Shown: positions 26,599-36,807 of the stretch, piece by piece
How the letters are laid out: each line of letters begins with the position of its first letter
Position numbering within the stretch: the first letter of the stretch is position 1
Source of the DNA: Sinimarinibacterium sp. NLF-5-8
GTDB taxonomy: Bacteria > Pseudomonadota > Gammaproteobacteria > Nevskiales > Nevskiaceae
Direction of reading: 5' to 3'
NCBI RefSeq assembly: GCF_010092425.1
Contig: NZ_CP048030.1
Location: 2,305,501 to 2,369,500 of the forward strand
Length of the DNA stretch: 64,000 bases
The notes under the pieces: model-generated
What the model saw: only the letters and a program-made list of their open reading frames with translations
Databases searched by the model: none
Told to the model about the DNA's origin: nothing
Translations under genes and position numbers: made by a program

Positions 26599-27654
26599 AT
26601 GACATTGAAAAACGATTTGTTTTTGCGCGCGCTCAAGCGCCAACCCGTAGAACGCACCCCGGTGTGGATGATGCGCCAGGCCGGCCGCTATTTGCCGGAG
26701 TACCGCGCCAGCCGCGCCAAGGCCGGTGATTTTTTGAGTTTGTGCAAAAACGCCGAGCTGTGCTGCGAAGTGGTGATGCAACCGCTGGATCGTTTTGGGC
26801 TGGATGCCGCGATTCTGTTTTCAGACATTCTCACCATTCCCGACGCCATGGGTCTGGGGTTGCGTTTTGTCGAGGGCGAAGGCCCGGTGTTTGACCGCCC
26901 GGTGCGGGACGCCCGCGCCGTTGAAGCCATCGGCGTGCCCGATCCCGAAACCGAATTGCGCTATGTCATGGACGCCGTGCGGGTGATCCGCAAAGGTTTG
27001 GGAGACACGCTGCCGCTGATCGGCTTTTCCGGCAGTCCGTGGACGCTGGCGACTTATATGGTCGAGGGCGCGGGCGGCTCGGATTTTCATACCATCAAAC
27101 GCATGGCCTATGACCAGCCGGAGCTGCTCGAAAGCCTGCTGGCCAAGCTCAGCGCAGCCGCCAGTCTGTATCTGGAGGCGCAGGTGGCCGCCGGTGCCGA
27201 TGCGCTGATGATCTTTGACACCTGGGGCGGCGTTCTCGCGCCACACGATTATGTGCAGTTTTCGCTGGAACCGATGGCGCGCATCGTGGCGCATCTGAAA
27301 AAAGTCCATCCCGATATTCCGGTGATTCTGTTCACCAAAAACGGCGGGCAACATCTGGAAATCATGGCCGATACCGGCGCCGATGCACTGGGACTGGACT
27401 GGACCACCGACCTGACCAGCGCGCGCGCGCGCGTGGGGCACCGGGTGGCTTTGCAGGGCAATCTCGATCCGGTGTTGTTGCTGGCCGACCCCGCCAGAAT
27501 CCGCGCCGGCGTGGCACGCGTGCTGGAGGCTTACGGCAAGGGCGGCGGCCATATCTTCAATCTGGGACATGGCATCTTGCAGCAAACCCCGCCCGAACAC
27601 GCCAAGGCGATGATCGACGCCGTGCGCGAACTGAGCCCTGCCTATCACCGCTGA
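26599..27654 (+). CDS. hemE: Uroporphyrinogen III decarboxylase
   Basis: A 351-residue homodimeric enzyme removing four acetate carboxyls from uroporphyrinogen III to give coproporphyrinogen III. The signature [16 protein letters not shown] lies at residues ~20-35, and [14 protein letters not shown] and [16 protein letters not shown] are also intact. The product is the substrate of HemF, encoded at 54971. The gene lies in a same-strand run with pyrF upstream and an acyltransferase 14 nt downstream. Length is normal (~355). Confidence 0.97.
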   Translation: MTLKNDLFLRALKRQPVERTPVWMMRQAGRYLPEYRASRAKAGDFLSLCKNAELCCEVVMQPLDRFGLDAAILFSDILTIPDAMGLGLRFVEGEGPVFDRPVRDARAVEAIGVPDPETELRYVMDAVRVIRKGLGDTLPLIGFSGSPWTLATYMVEGAGGSDFHTIKRMAYDQPELLESLLAKLSAAASLYLEAQVAAGADALMIFDTWGGVLAPHDYVQFSLEPMARIVAHLKKVHPDIPVILFTKNGGQHLEIMADTGADALGLDWTTDLTSARARVGHRVALQGNLDPVLLLADPARIRAGVARVLEAYGKGGGHIFNLGHGILQQTPPEHAKAMIDAVRELSPAYHR

Positions 27655-27668
27655 CACGGAGCCTGGTC

Positions 27669-28583
27669 GTGCTGTCCACCATTCTGCCCCCCGCCTTGTT
27701 GGGTGCACTGTGTGCCTTGCTGACGATTCTGTGGATCATTCTGGCGTTTGTTTTTCTGCTGCCCGGGATTCTGCTGCGGCTGTTGCCGGTGCGCGCGCTG
27801 CAACGCCTCGGCGCCCGCTATTGCGTGCAGGTGGCGGTGCGCTGGGTGCAGGCCAACCGGCTGATTTATGCGCTGATGCACCGCACGCCGTGGCAGCCGG
27901 TGTATCACCAGGCGCTCGATCCGGCGGCCAATTACCTGGTGATCTGCAATCATCAGAGCTGGGCCGACATTCCGTTACTGTTTGATGTGTTACATCGTCG
28001 TGCACCGTTTCCCCGCTTTTTCATGAAATGGGAGCTTTTGTATGTGCCGGTGATCGGGGTGGGTTGCTGGGCCATGGATTTTCCGTTCATGCGCCGTTAC
28101 AGCAAGGCAAAACTGGCGGCGCATCCCGAACTGCGGGGCAAAGACCTGGAAGCCACCCGCCGCGCCTGCGAACGCTATCAATCGGTGCCGGTGTCGGTGA
28201 TCAACTTCATCGAGGGCACGCGCCTGACCCCCGCCAAGCACGCACGCCAGCAGTCGCCTTATCAATATCTGCTGCGCCCCAAGGCCGGCGGCCTGAGCTT
28301 TACCCTCAATGCCATGGGCGAGCAGTTTGCCGGCATCATCGACGTCACCATCGGCTATCAGCCCACGCGCAAACGGCTGCTGTGGAGTCTGTTGTGTGGC
28401 GAGCAAAATCAGGTGCAGATCGACGTTGAAGTCCGACCCATCCCGACGCAGCTGATCCACGGCGACTACGCCCACGATCCCGATCACCGGCAAAACATGC
28501 AGGACTGGATTAACCAGTTGTGGCAGCAAAAAGACGCGCGCCTTGCCCGGATCAAACAAACGCAGCCCTCGGCAGCCCTTTGA
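27669..28583 (+). CDS. 1-acyl-sn-glycerol-3-phosphate acyltransferase-like (PlsC/YihG type)
   Basis: A 304-residue membrane-associated acyltransferase. A hydrophobic N-terminal anchor (residues ~8-40) precedes the LPLAT motifs: NHQSWAD (H95-x4-D100), then FPRFFMKWELLYVPVIG and the glycine motif FIEGTRLTP. The sequence resembles E. coli YihG, a PlsC-family lysophosphatidate acyltransferase homologue. The GTG start is backed by GGAG 8 nt upstream. It lies 14 nt after hemE and 19 nt before a chorismatase. Acyltransferases of this fold also occur in aryl-polyene/xanthomonadin clusters, but no such cluster is present here. Confidence 0.85.
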   Translation: MLSTILPPALLGALCALLTILWIILAFVFLLPGILLRLLPVRALQRLGARYCVQVAVRWVQANRLIYALMHRTPWQPVYHQALDPAANYLVICNHQSWADIPLLFDVLHRRAPFPRFFMKWELLYVPVIGVGCWAMDFPFMRRYSKAKLAAHPELRGKDLEATRRACERYQSVPVSVINFIEGTRLTPAKHARQQSPYQYLLRPKAGGLSFTLNAMGEQFAGIIDVTIGYQPTRKRLLWSLLCGEQNQVQIDVEVRPIPTQLIHGDYAHDPDHRQNMQDWINQLWQQKDARLARIKQTQPSAAL

Positions 28584-28602
28584 TGAACCTTCTGCCTTGA
28601 CC

Positions 28603-29610
28603 ATGCAGCCTGTCCGCATCGCCCGCCCCTACCAGTTGACGGCCTTGTTCAGCCCGCCCGCGAAACTGCCTGCGCGCACGCTGGCCTGCGTGGTGCACGG
28701 CGCACCCCACGCCGTCGGCCACCACGATCCGCGCATCATCAACGTGGCGCTGCCGCTGCTGGCCGGCACCGGCGTGGAATTGTGGCAGGCCACCGCAGCC
28801 GTTGAACACGGCTGGGCAGGTGAGATCGGCTACGCCCACTCCAGCGATGCACTGTTTGTGCAACTGCGGATCGCCGCGCCGGAACTGACCGATGATCCGC
28901 GCGCCGCCAGCCGCCGCGCCTATGCCCTGCTGCGTGACTTTTTTGCCGCGCGCCCGCAGTGGCATTGGGTGCGGGTGTGGAACTACATCGGCAACATCCA
29001 CGCCGGTGACGGCGATGCCGAACGCTATCGGCAATTCAACCTGGGGCGCGCCGACGTGCTCGGACAGACCCCGGACTTCACCCGCCAACTGCCTGCCGCC
29101 ACCGCCATCGGCACGGCGGCCGACGACCTGCTGATCTACGTTCTGGCCACGCGCCAGGCCGGGGTGCAGATTGAAAATCCGCGCCAGGTCAGCGCGTTTC
29201 ACTATCCCCGCCAATACGGGCCGCAAAGTCCGAGTTTTTCGCGCGCGCGCCGACTCGACTGGTGCGATGGCCACGATCTGATCGTCTCCGGCACCGCCAG
29301 CATCGTCGGCCATGAAACCCTGCATGCCGGCAATCCCACCGCACAACTCAACGAAATCATTCATAACATCAGTGAGTTGCAGCGCAATGCCGGCGGTCAG
29401 GGCTGGCGCGCTCCAGCAGCCAAGTTATTTGTCCGCGACCCGGCGATTTTTACCCGTGCGCGCGCGGCGCTGGAAACCCTGCAAACGCGGGTGCAGCACC
29501 CGATCAGCGTGTTGCAAGGCGATGTCTGCCGTACCGATCTGGCGCTGGAAGCCGAGGTGCTGTTTCAGCGCCAGACCCGCCCTGCCCCCGATCCCGCGCG
29601 CGCGCCTTAA
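28603..29610 (+). CDS. Chorismatase (XanB2/Hyg5/FkbO family)
   Basis: A 335-residue protein of the chorismatase family, which hydrolyses or rearranges chorismate. Known members make 3-hydroxybenzoate (Hyg5), 3- and 4-hydroxybenzoate (XanB2) or a dihydroxycyclohexadiene acid (FkbO). Visible landmarks are [37 protein letters not shown] (family-typical centre), [15 protein letters not shown] and [11 protein letters not shown]. In Xanthomonas XanB2 supplies 3-hydroxybenzoate for xanthomonadin and 4-hydroxybenzoate for ubiquinone. The shikimate entry enzyme is at 19101. Product specificity cannot be read here. Its stop overlaps the glpK stop on the other strand. Confidence 0.82.
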   Translation: MQPVRIARPYQLTALFSPPAKLPARTLACVVHGAPHAVGHHDPRIINVALPLLAGTGVELWQATAAVEHGWAGEIGYAHSSDALFVQLRIAAPELTDDPRAASRRAYALLRDFFAARPQWHWVRVWNYIGNIHAGDGDAERYRQFNLGRADVLGQTPDFTRQLPAATAIGTAADDLLIYVLATRQAGVQIENPRQVSAFHYPRQYGPQSPSFSRARRLDWCDGHDLIVSGTASIVGHETLHAGNPTAQLNEIIHNISELQRNAGGQGWRAPAAKLFVRDPAIFTRARAALETLQTRVQHPISVLQGDVCRTDLALEAEVLFQRQTRPAPDPARAP

Positions 29611-31079
29611 GCCGTGCGCACGCGGCGCACCGCATCCAGCCAACCGGCATACAGCGTATCGGCCTGATCGCCACGCATCTGCGGGGTAAACCGGCGCTCG
29701 GTCTGCCACAGTGCGGCAATCTCCTCCAGCGAGCCATAGACGCCGGCCTGCAATCCGGCCAGAAACGCCGCGCCCAGTGCGGTGGTTTCCACCGTTTGCG
29801 GCCGCACTGTGTTGACCTGTAACACATCCGCCAGCCACTGCGTCAGCCAGTCATTGACGACCATGCCGCCATCCACGCGCAACTCGGTGGGCGTGACCGC
29901 ATCCTGCGCCATCGCCTGCAACAGATCGCGGCTCTGGTAGCCCACCGACTCCAGCGCCGCGCGGACGATATGGGCAATGCCGGTATCGCGGGTCAGGCCA
30001 AAAATCGCCCCGCGCGCTTCCGGGTCCCAGTACGGCGCGCCAAGGCCGGTAAACGCGGGCACCAGATACACCCCCTGGGTGGTTTGCAGCGAGCGCGCCA
30101 GCGTTTCGGTTTCGCCCGCACCTTTGATCAGCTGAATCGCATCGCGCAGCCATTGCACGGCGGCACCGGCAACAAAAATGCTGCCCTCCAGTGCAAACGT
30201 GGGCTGCCCGTTGAGGCGATAGGCCACGGTGCTGAGCAGACGATTCTGCGAGCGTTTCAACTCGTGGCCGGTGTTGAGCACCATGAAGCAGCCGGTGCCG
30301 TAAGTGGATTTGATCATGCCCGGGGCAAAGCACGCCTGGCCGATGGTGGCAGCCTGCTGATCGCCCGCAATGCCGCCAATGGCAATCGGCGCGCCGAGCC
30401 AATCGGCCTGGGTGCGGCCAAAATCGGCGGCGCTGTCGCGCACCTCCGGCAGCAGCGCGCGCGGCACGTTGAAAAACGCCAGTAGCGCATCGTCCCAGTC
30501 CTGGGTTTGCAGATTGAACAAGGCCGTGCGCGAAGCGTTGGTGGCGTCGGTGGCATGGACGCGACCCCCGCTGAGCTGCCATAGCAGCCAGCTATCCATG
30601 GTGCCAAAGGCCAGTTCACCTTTTTCGGCGCGCGCGCGCGCGCCCGGCACCTGATCCAGGATCCAGGCGATTTTGGTGGCCGAAAAATACGGATCGAGCA
30701 ACAGGCCGGTGCGCTGCGCCAGCCACGCACTGCGATCCTGATGCTGCTGGCAAAACCCGGCGGTGCGGCGATCCTGCCAGACAATCGCACGATGAATCGG
30801 CTCACCCGTGGCACGATCCCAGATCACCGTGGTTTCGCGCTGATTGGTGATGCCGATGGCGGCGATGTCCTGCGCGCGCAGCCTGGCCGCGGTCAGCGCA
30901 TCGCGCAGGCAGCCGAGGGTGTCTTGCCAGATCTGCCCGGCGTCATGCTCGACCCAGCCCGGCTGCGGGAAGTGCTGCGGCAGTTCACGCTGCGCCGTGG
31001 CGCACTTGCGCCCCTTGCGGTCAAACACGATGGCACGGGTGCTGGTGGTGCCCTGGTCGATCGCCAATAAAAAAGTCAT
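29607..31079 (-). CDS. glpK: Glycerol kinase
   Basis: A 490-residue FGGY-family kinase that phosphorylates glycerol to sn-glycerol-3-phosphate. The N-terminal [15 protein letters not shown] phosphate loop, [14 protein letters not shown], the glycerol-binding WQDRRTA and the C-terminal [15 protein letters not shown] signature are complete. No glpF or glpD gene is next to it. It is divergent from a monoglyceride-lipase-like gene across a 66-bp gap, which links glycerol release to glycerol use. Its stop shares the TTAA with the convergent chorismatase gene. Confidence 0.96.
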   Translation of the reverse strand: MTFLLAIDQGTTSTRAIVFDRKGRKCATAQRELPQHFPQPGWVEHDAGQIWQDTLGCLRDALTAARLRAQDIAAIGITNQRETTVIWDRATGEPIHRAIVWQDRRTAGFCQQHQDRSAWLAQRTGLLLDPYFSATKIAWILDQVPGARARAEKGELAFGTMDSWLLWQLSGGRVHATDATNASRTALFNLQTQDWDDALLAFFNVPRALLPEVRDSAADFGRTQADWLGAPIAIGGIAGDQQAATIGQACFAPGMIKSTYGTGCFMVLNTGHELKRSQNRLLSTVAYRLNGQPTFALEGSIFVAGAAVQWLRDAIQLIKGAGETETLARSLQTTQGVYLVPAFTGLGAPYWDPEARGAIFGLTRDTGIAHIVRAALESVGYQSRDLLQAMAQDAVTPTELRVDGGMVVNDWLTQWLADVLQVNTVRPQTVETTALGAAFLAGLQAGVYGSLEEIAALWQTERRFTPQMRGDQADTLYAGWLDAVRRVRTA

Positions 31080-31145
31080 GCCTGTCTCTCCCCGTGGGTG
31101 TGCAACACTGCGCGCCCGTTCCCGTTTGAATCCAGAAGGTACACC

Positions 31146-32075
31146 GTGCGCAGTCAGCCATTCCAGCTTGCTTCATCGCAAAAAGCGCCCTGGCATATCC
31201 ACGCCTGGTTGCCCGAGGGCCCTGCGCGCGCCTGCGTGCAGATTGTGCATGGCATGGCCGAGCACGGCGGGCGTTACGCCTATCTGGCACATGCGCTGAC
31301 GACCCAGGGTTATGCGGTGTATGCGCAGGATTTGCCCGGTCACGGCCACTCCGTTGCCAGCGAAGCCGAACGGGGCCATGACGCGGATCACGGCGGCTGG
31401 GCGCTGGCGCAGCGCGCCATCCACCGCGTGCGCGCCGAGATCGGTGCACGCCATGGCACCTTGCCGCTGGTGATGCTGGGGCACAGTCGCGGCTCGTTTT
31501 TGTTGCAGGCGTATCTGCTCGATCACGCCGCAGGGCTGGCCGGTGCGGTGCTGTCGTCGGGCACCGCCAGCCTCGGCGCCGCGCGCCTGCCGGGTCTGTG
31601 GCTGATGCAGATCGAAGCACGGCTGCGCGGCGCCGCACATCGCAGCGCGTTAGCCGAAAAGCTCACGTTTGCCCGCTTCAATCGCCAATTTTCCCCCAAT
31701 CGCACGGCCTTTGACTGGCTCTCGCGCGATCCGGCACAGGTGGATGCCTACATTGCCGATCCGCTATGCGGGTTTCGCTGCTCGGCGGCGCTGTGGCGAG
31801 ATCTGCTGCGTGAGGCCGGCAAACTCGGCAACCCTGCCCGACTCGCCGCCTTGCCCAAGGATCTGCCGCTGCTGCTGCTCAATGGCAGCGACGACCCCGC
31901 CGCCAACGGCGTCACCGGCGCACAGCGCCTGTTGCAGCGCTATCAACAAGCCGGCCTGACCCGCATCACCGCCCATGTTGAAGCGCAGGGACGGCATGAA
32001 TTGTTCAACGATGTTTGCGCCGATGCCATCACCGCGCGCCTGTCGCTGTGGCTGTCCGATGTCATGGCAACGTGA
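31146..32075 (+). CDS. Alpha/beta hydrolase, monoacylglycerol lipase-like
   Basis: A 309-residue hydrolase of the serine-aminopeptidase/monoglyceride-lipase family (Hydrolase_4). The oxyanion motif [10 protein letters not shown] (35-44), the elbow GHSRG (Ser114), Asp in NGSDDPAA and His in GRHELFND complete the triad. The cap region follows the elbow. Placement opposite glpK suggests release of glycerol from monoacylglycerols or related lysolipids. The GTG at 31146 has GAAGG 8 nt upstream; a GTG at 31098 in frame lacks one. No signal peptide is visible, so it is probably cytoplasmic. Confidence 0.83.
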   Translation: MRSQPFQLASSQKAPWHIHAWLPEGPARACVQIVHGMAEHGGRYAYLAHALTTQGYAVYAQDLPGHGHSVASEAERGHDADHGGWALAQRAIHRVRAEIGARHGTLPLVMLGHSRGSFLLQAYLLDHAAGLAGAVLSSGTASLGAARLPGLWLMQIEARLRGAAHRSALAEKLTFARFNRQFSPNRTAFDWLSRDPAQVDAYIADPLCGFRCSAALWRDLLREAGKLGNPARLAALPKDLPLLLLNGSDDPAANGVTGAQRLLQRYQQAGLTRITAHVEAQGRHELFNDVCADAITARLSLWLSDVMAT

Positions 32076-32181
32076 TGGCGATGTGTTACAAAAATTGTGC
32101 TTCACCTTGCGCGCGCGCAGATGTGCAGATGTGCAGAAATGACCAAGAACAACAGGTTCGAGATGGATCGAGCGTGGTTTT

Positions 32182-35100
32182 TCAATCCGGCGTGATCAAT
32201 GCCGCGTCAACCTTGGCCGCACTGGGGGCACCAACCGCGCGCAACTCATTGGCAAACAATGAGATTCTCCATTCTTCCAGAACCCAGCGCGCGGGCTGGA
32301 ACGGCGTTTTCAACTTGCCAGCCAGCGGCGTGAGCTGCTGCGTGAGCTGACCATCGCGCGCCGGCTTGTTGGCCAGCCGCTCCAGCCGCACGCTGATCGC
32401 GCGCAGATAGATCGGGATGCGCGCCCACTGCGGCTCTGGAATCGCGGCGGCAAAACCCGGTGCAAACAGCGTCTCAAGCTGCTGCGCCATATCCGCCAAC
32501 GATTCCGGCCAGCGGGTTCCCAGCGCCTTGACCTGCGCGCGCAGTTCGCGCGCCCGGCCCAGCCAGTTGACCACATCCGCCAGACGCCTTTGCACATCCA
32601 GCGAAAAGTTGCCGCGTTGCTCCAGCGCCGCCTGAAACGCCTCACGGCTGCGCGGCGCGCCTTCATGCAAAAGTGTTACGTTTGCACTACGTTGTGACAA
32701 ATCACCGGCCAACGCCTCGACATCCAGCGCAAACGCCGGTGCCAGCATGCCGATCTTGCTGCGGACACTCTTGCTCACATCACGCAGCCGATCGGGGATT
32801 TGCCTGATCAAGAGCGCGCGCGCACCTGCCTGATGTGCGGTGACGGCCGCGTCGAGGCTTTCAAACAGCTTCAGATCGACGCGCGCACCTTCGACGGCGA
32901 GTGCCGGATACGCCAGCGCGCCGGATGCCAGCGGCACCGACTCCGGCAACTCATCAAAATCCCAGTCCTTGATGTCCTGTCGGCTCCAGCGCGCCAGCAT
33001 CTGGTCGTGGCGCGCGGCCTGATTGAGCGCCGTACGCGCGGCACCGCGGTGGCGGCCTTGCAGCGCCGCCAGCGACGAGGCTGCGCCCAGCCCGTTGCCC
33101 TGTGCATCATGCAGTTCGAAACGTGGCTGAAGATGCGCCTCCAACCGCGCCGGATCAAAATCTTCAACCGTTACCGCCGCGCCGGTCATCGCGGTCAGGG
33201 CGGTGCACAGTTGCGGCAGCAACTCGCCCTGCATGAACGTCAGGCGCGCACTGGCCGCCTGGGCAAACTCGGCGGCGGGGGTGAACGCGCGCCGCAGTTT
33301 GTTGGGCAGCGTGCGAATCAGCCCTTCAATGCGCGCGGTGAGCAGCCCCGGCACCAGCCAATCAAATGCAGATTCGGGCAGCGCATGCACTTGCGCCAGC
33401 GGAATGTGAAACGTTACGCCGTCAGAGTCCGCACCGGGTTCGTGCTGGTAAGACAATGTAAGATCGACGCCGCACACGGTGAGTTGCTGCGGGAACAAGT
33501 CGTCAATATTCGCCACCGCGCCGGGACGCAGGGCGTCGTTTTCACTGAGCGCGAGACTTTGACTACCGGCGCTGTGCAGCCAGTGGCGCAGTGCGGCAAC
33601 GGTGCAAATGTCGGCAGGCAGGCGCGCGTCATAAAACGCAAAAAGTTGCTCATCGCTGGCGAGCAGGTCGGGGCGGCGCAGCCGCACTTCCTTGTCGCGG
33701 ATGTCGTCCAGCAGCGCCAGGTTTTGCTCCAGCACCGCCGGTTTTTTGTGGATGTGCCCGGCCATCAAGCCTTCGCGAATCAAAATCTCGCGCGCCTCGA
33801 CGGGATGGCTGGAACCGTAATGACGGGGGCGCGAGGTCAGCGATAAGCCCAGCAGGCTGATGTGTTCGGTGGCGCTGACTTCACCGCGCGCGACGTTCCA
33901 GGTGGGATGCAGCAGCGTGCGTTTGATCAGGTGTCCGGCGACCTGCTCCAGCCATTGCGGCTCGATGGCGGCATTGCTGCGCGCGAACAACCGCGAGGTT
34001 TGCGCCAGTTGCGCGCTCATCACCCAGGCCGGTGGTTTTTTTGCCAGTGCCGAGCCGGGGTGCAGGTAAAAGCGCCGCCCTTTGGGGCCTTGAAACTCGT
34101 TGCCTTCCGGCAGTTTTTGGCCGATGTGGTCAATCAGTCCGGTGAGCAGGGCTTGGTGGATCAGCGTGTAGTCGGCTTCCAGGGATTCTGCCGTCCACTC
34201 TGGCGCGGTTTTGGTTTTGCCATTGCGGGCTTCGGCGCGCGCTTCGGCGGCGGGCAGTAAATCGTGCAGTTGCCGATACACCTGCTGCCATTCTTCCAGG
34301 CGCAGGTAAGAGACGAAATGTTCGCGGCAAATCTTGCGCAGCGCGCGCGGGTTGTGGGCGCTGCGCCATTGCTGCCAGCGCTGCCATAGCAGCAGCAGGG
34401 AGAAAAAGTCGGAGCGCTTATGCCGCCATTGCGCGTGTTTTTGCCGCGCAGCGTCCTGGGCGTCGGCGGGCACTTCGTGGGGGTCGGGGACGGACAGCGC
34501 CGCCGCCAAGACAAACACGGCTTCGCGCACGGCGCTGCGCTGTCCGGCCAGGGCGATGCGTGCCACGCGCGGGTCCAGCGGCAGGCGCGCCAGTTCGCGC
34601 CCCATTGCGGTGAGCTGGCCGCGCTCGTCAAACGCGCCCACCGTTTGTAACACCCGGTAAGCCTCGGCAATGTGGCGGCCTTCGGGCGCATCGACCCACG
34701 AAAACGCATCGACGCGACCCAGCCCCAGACCGGCCATTTGCAGGATCACACCGGCCAGATTCGCGCGCTTGATTTCGGGATCGGTAAACGGCGCGCGCGC
34801 GGCAAAGTCGTCCTCGGCGTACAGGCGCACGCAGATGCCGGGGCCGAGGCGTCCGCAGCGGCCACTGCGCTGATTGGCGGCGGCTTGCGAGATGGCTTCG
34901 ATCTGCAACTGCTGTACGCCGGTGCGCGGGGCGTAGCGATTCAGGCGCGCGGTGCCGGTGTCGATGACGTAGCGAATCCCCGGCACGGTGAGCGAGGTTT
35001 CGGCGACGTTGGTGGCCAGCACGATGCGCGGTTTTTGCGCGCGGCTAAAGACCAAATCCTGCGCGCTGGCGGCCAGCCGCGAATACAGCGGCAGCACTTC

Positions 35101-36078
35101 GGCGCGCGGGTAGCGGCCTTCAAGCACGCGCGCGCAGTCGCGAATCTCACGCTCACCGGGCAGAAACACCAGAATGTCGCCATTGGGCGTGTTGCGCCAC
35201 AGCGAGTCCACGGCGCGCGCCACGGCGTCTTCAACATCGTCGGCATCGTCCGCGGGCTGGTAGCGGATTTGCACCGGATAGGTGCGCCCGGAGACGTGCA
35301 GAATCGGCGCGTCGTTGAAGTGGCGTGACAGCCGTTCGGGGTCGAGCGTGGCGGAGGTGACGATGACCTTGAGATCGGGGCGCTGCGGCAGGATGCGCTT
35401 GAGCCAGCCGAGCAAAAAGTCGATGTTGAGACTGCGCTCGTGGGCTTCGTCGATGATCAGGGTGTCGTAGGCGTGCAGCAGCGGGTCGCGCCCCAGTTCG
35501 GCCAGCAAAATGCCGTCGGTCATCAGCTTGACCAGGGTGGCATCGCCGCTGCGTCGATCAAACCGGGTTTCGTAGCCGACCAGCGCGCCCAGCGGTGAGC
35601 CGAGTTCCTGGGCAATGCGCTGCGCCACGCTGCGCGCGGCCAGGCGGCGGGGCTGGGTGTGACCGATCACCCCGCGCGCGCCACGTCCCAGCTCCAGACA
35701 CAGCTTGGGCAGCTGCGTGGTTTTTCCGGAGCCGGTTTCGCCGCAAACGACGATGACTTGGTTTTGCTCAATCGCGCGCAGTAATTCCGCGCGCGCTTGC
35801 ACCACCGGCAGCTCGTCGGGGTAGTCGATGTGCTGCGGGCGCAGGCGTTGGCTGTTTTGCGCGCGCAGCTCGGCTTGCGCCAGGTCACGCGCAAAGCGCG
35901 CGCCGTCAAAGCGCTGCGGGTTGGCGCGCGCCAGCAGTTGTTCAAAGCGCGCGCGGTCTTTGCCGAGCAAGCTGGCGCACGCGCGCTGGAGTTGCGCGCG
36001 CAGGGCGGCGAGGTCGGCGCGCGCGGGGGTGTCTGCAAGCGCCGGACTCGCCGCGCGCGGATCAGCGTGTTTACGCAT
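32182..36078 (-). CDS. hrpA: ATP-dependent RNA helicase HrpA
   Basis: A 1298-residue DEAH-box helicase, close to the E. coli length of 1300. Walker A GETGSGKTT is at residues 113-121 and DEAH at 210-213; SAT (VTSATLD), the QR.GR-type motif NQRSGRCGRLG and a DUF3418 C-terminal region follow. E. coli HrpA acts on collided ribosomes and in fimbrial mRNA processing. The start at 36078 is chosen because it gives the family N-terminus and overlaps the yceH stop by 8 nt; a longer frame to 36396 is an artefact of the antisense of yceH. Co-transcription with yceH is likely. Confidence 0.95.
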   Translation of the reverse strand: MRKHADPRAASPALADTPARADLAALRAQLQRACASLLGKDRARFEQLLARANPQRFDGARFARDLAQAELRAQNSQRLRPQHIDYPDELPVVQARAELLRAIEQNQVIVVCGETGSGKTTQLPKLCLELGRGARGVIGHTQPRRLAARSVAQRIAQELGSPLGALVGYETRFDRRSGDATLVKLMTDGILLAELGRDPLLHAYDTLIIDEAHERSLNIDFLLGWLKRILPQRPDLKVIVTSATLDPERLSRHFNDAPILHVSGRTYPVQIRYQPADDADDVEDAVARAVDSLWRNTPNGDILVFLPGEREIRDCARVLEGRYPRAEVLPLYSRLAASAQDLVFSRAQKPRIVLATNVAETSLTVPGIRYVIDTGTARLNRYAPRTGVQQLQIEAISQAAANQRSGRCGRLGPGICVRLYAEDDFAARAPFTDPEIKRANLAGVILQMAGLGLGRVDAFSWVDAPEGRHIAEAYRVLQTVGAFDERGQLTAMGRELARLPLDPRVARIALAGQRSAVREAVFVLAAALSVPDPHEVPADAQDAARQKHAQWRHKRSDFFSLLLLWQRWQQWRSAHNPRALRKICREHFVSYLRLEEWQQVYRQLHDLLPAAEARAEARNGKTKTAPEWTAESLEADYTLIHQALLTGLIDHIGQKLPEGNEFQGPKGRRFYLHPGSALAKKPPAWVMSAQLAQTSRLFARSNAAIEPQWLEQVAGHLIKRTLLHPTWNVARGEVSATEHISLLGLSLTSRPRHYGSSHPVEAREILIREGLMAGHIHKKPAVLEQNLALLDDIRDKEVRLRRPDLLASDEQLFAFYDARLPADICTVAALRHWLHSAGSQSLALSENDALRPGAVANIDDLFPQQLTVCGVDLTLSYQHEPGADSDGVTFHIPLAQVHALPESAFDWLVPGLLTARIEGLIRTLPNKLRRAFTPAAEFAQAASARLTFMQGELLPQLCTALTAMTGAAVTVEDFDPARLEAHLQPRFELHDAQGNGLGAASSLAALQGRHRGAARTALNQAARHDQMLARWSRQDIKDWDFDELPESVPLASGALAYPALAVEGARVDLKLFESLDAAVTAHQAGARALLIRQIPDRLRDVSKSVRSKIGMLAPAFALDVEALAGDLSQRSANVTLLHEGAPRSREAFQAALEQRGNFSLDVQRRLADVVNWLGRARELRAQVKALGTRWPESLADMAQQLETLFAPGFAAAIPEPQWARIPIYLRAISVRLERLANKPARDGQLTQQLTPLAGKLKTPFQPARWVLEEWRISLFANELRAVGAPSAAKVDAALITPD

Positions 36079-36742
36079 CCGCAGACGGCTCGATGCCGAG
36101 TTGGCGCTCCAGTTCGGCCATGCGTTTTTCGAGCTGTTCGACGCGCGCGGCCAGCGCCGTGCTCTGCGCCACGGCATCGGCCGACGCCATGGCCTGCACC
36201 GCGCGCGCGCTGGCTGCGGATGCGGGGGCGATGTCGTCTGCGCTGGGCGTGCCGCACAGCGTATGCGCCCAGCGGCTGGCCGATTGCCCCGGCGCACGCG
36301 GCAGCAGCTGCACCAGCGGGCGGGCGCGATCGGCCAGATCCTGCAAGGCGGCTTCAACGCCAGCGGCATCTTCCGGGCCGTTGAGCGCATCGGCATGCGC
36401 GCGAATTTCGGCCACGGTGAGCGCGCCGCGCAGCATCAGCGCCACCATCACCGCCTGGGTTGGGGTTTTGAGCATCATCTGGTGCATCAGCTGCTGCCGC
36501 CATTTCTGCACCCGTCCGGAAAAGCTGTCGCGCGCGACCAGCCGCTGTTCTTCGAGCTGCGTCAGAGCATTGCCCACTTCGCCTTCGGTCAGGCTCATCA
36601 GCGGATGGCGGGCGTTTTTCTGGTTGGCGGCAACCATCACCGCATTGGCCGTCATCGGGTAGTACTGCGGGGTGGTGATGGATTTTTCGACCATCACCGC
36701 CAGCACCCGTGCCTCAATGGCACTGAGTTCCAGATCGGACAT
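36071..36742 (-). CDS. yceH: YceH family protein (DUF480)
   Basis: A 223-residue protein with the tandem winged-helix fold of DUF480. Landmarks are LSAIEARVLAVMVEKSITTP near the start, YYPMTANAVMVAANQK and RVQKWRQQLMHQMM. A C-terminal coiled-coil-like stretch (TALAARVEQLEKRMAELERQ) is typical. The molecular role is not established. The ATG at 36742 matches the family start (MSDLELSAIEARVL); an upstream start is unsupported. It overlaps hrpA by 8 nt and probably forms an operon with it. Confidence 0.9.
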   Translation of the reverse strand: MSDLELSAIEARVLAVMVEKSITTPQYYPMTANAVMVAANQKNARHPLMSLTEGEVGNALTQLEEQRLVARDSFSGRVQKWRQQLMHQMMLKTPTQAVMVALMLRGALTVAEIRAHADALNGPEDAAGVEAALQDLADRARPLVQLLPRAPGQSASRWAHTLCGTPSADDIAPASAASARAVQAMASADAVAQSTALAARVEQLEKRMAELERQLGIEPSADA

Positions 36743-36807
36743 GAAAAGCCTCGTCGAACGCAAAAGGGTGCAAAGGATACCGAAGGCCGCTGCGCGCGCG
36801 CGAACGG

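Noticed and set aside
32110-32140. Short direct repeat GATGTGCAGATGTGCAG near the hrpA 3' end
   Set aside because: Only one and a half units of about 8 nt; no flanking structure suggests function.
36079-36396. N-terminal extension of hrpA
   Set aside because: The extra codons are antisense-like, Arg/Pro/Trp-rich and overlap yceH almost entirely; the family start is at 36078.
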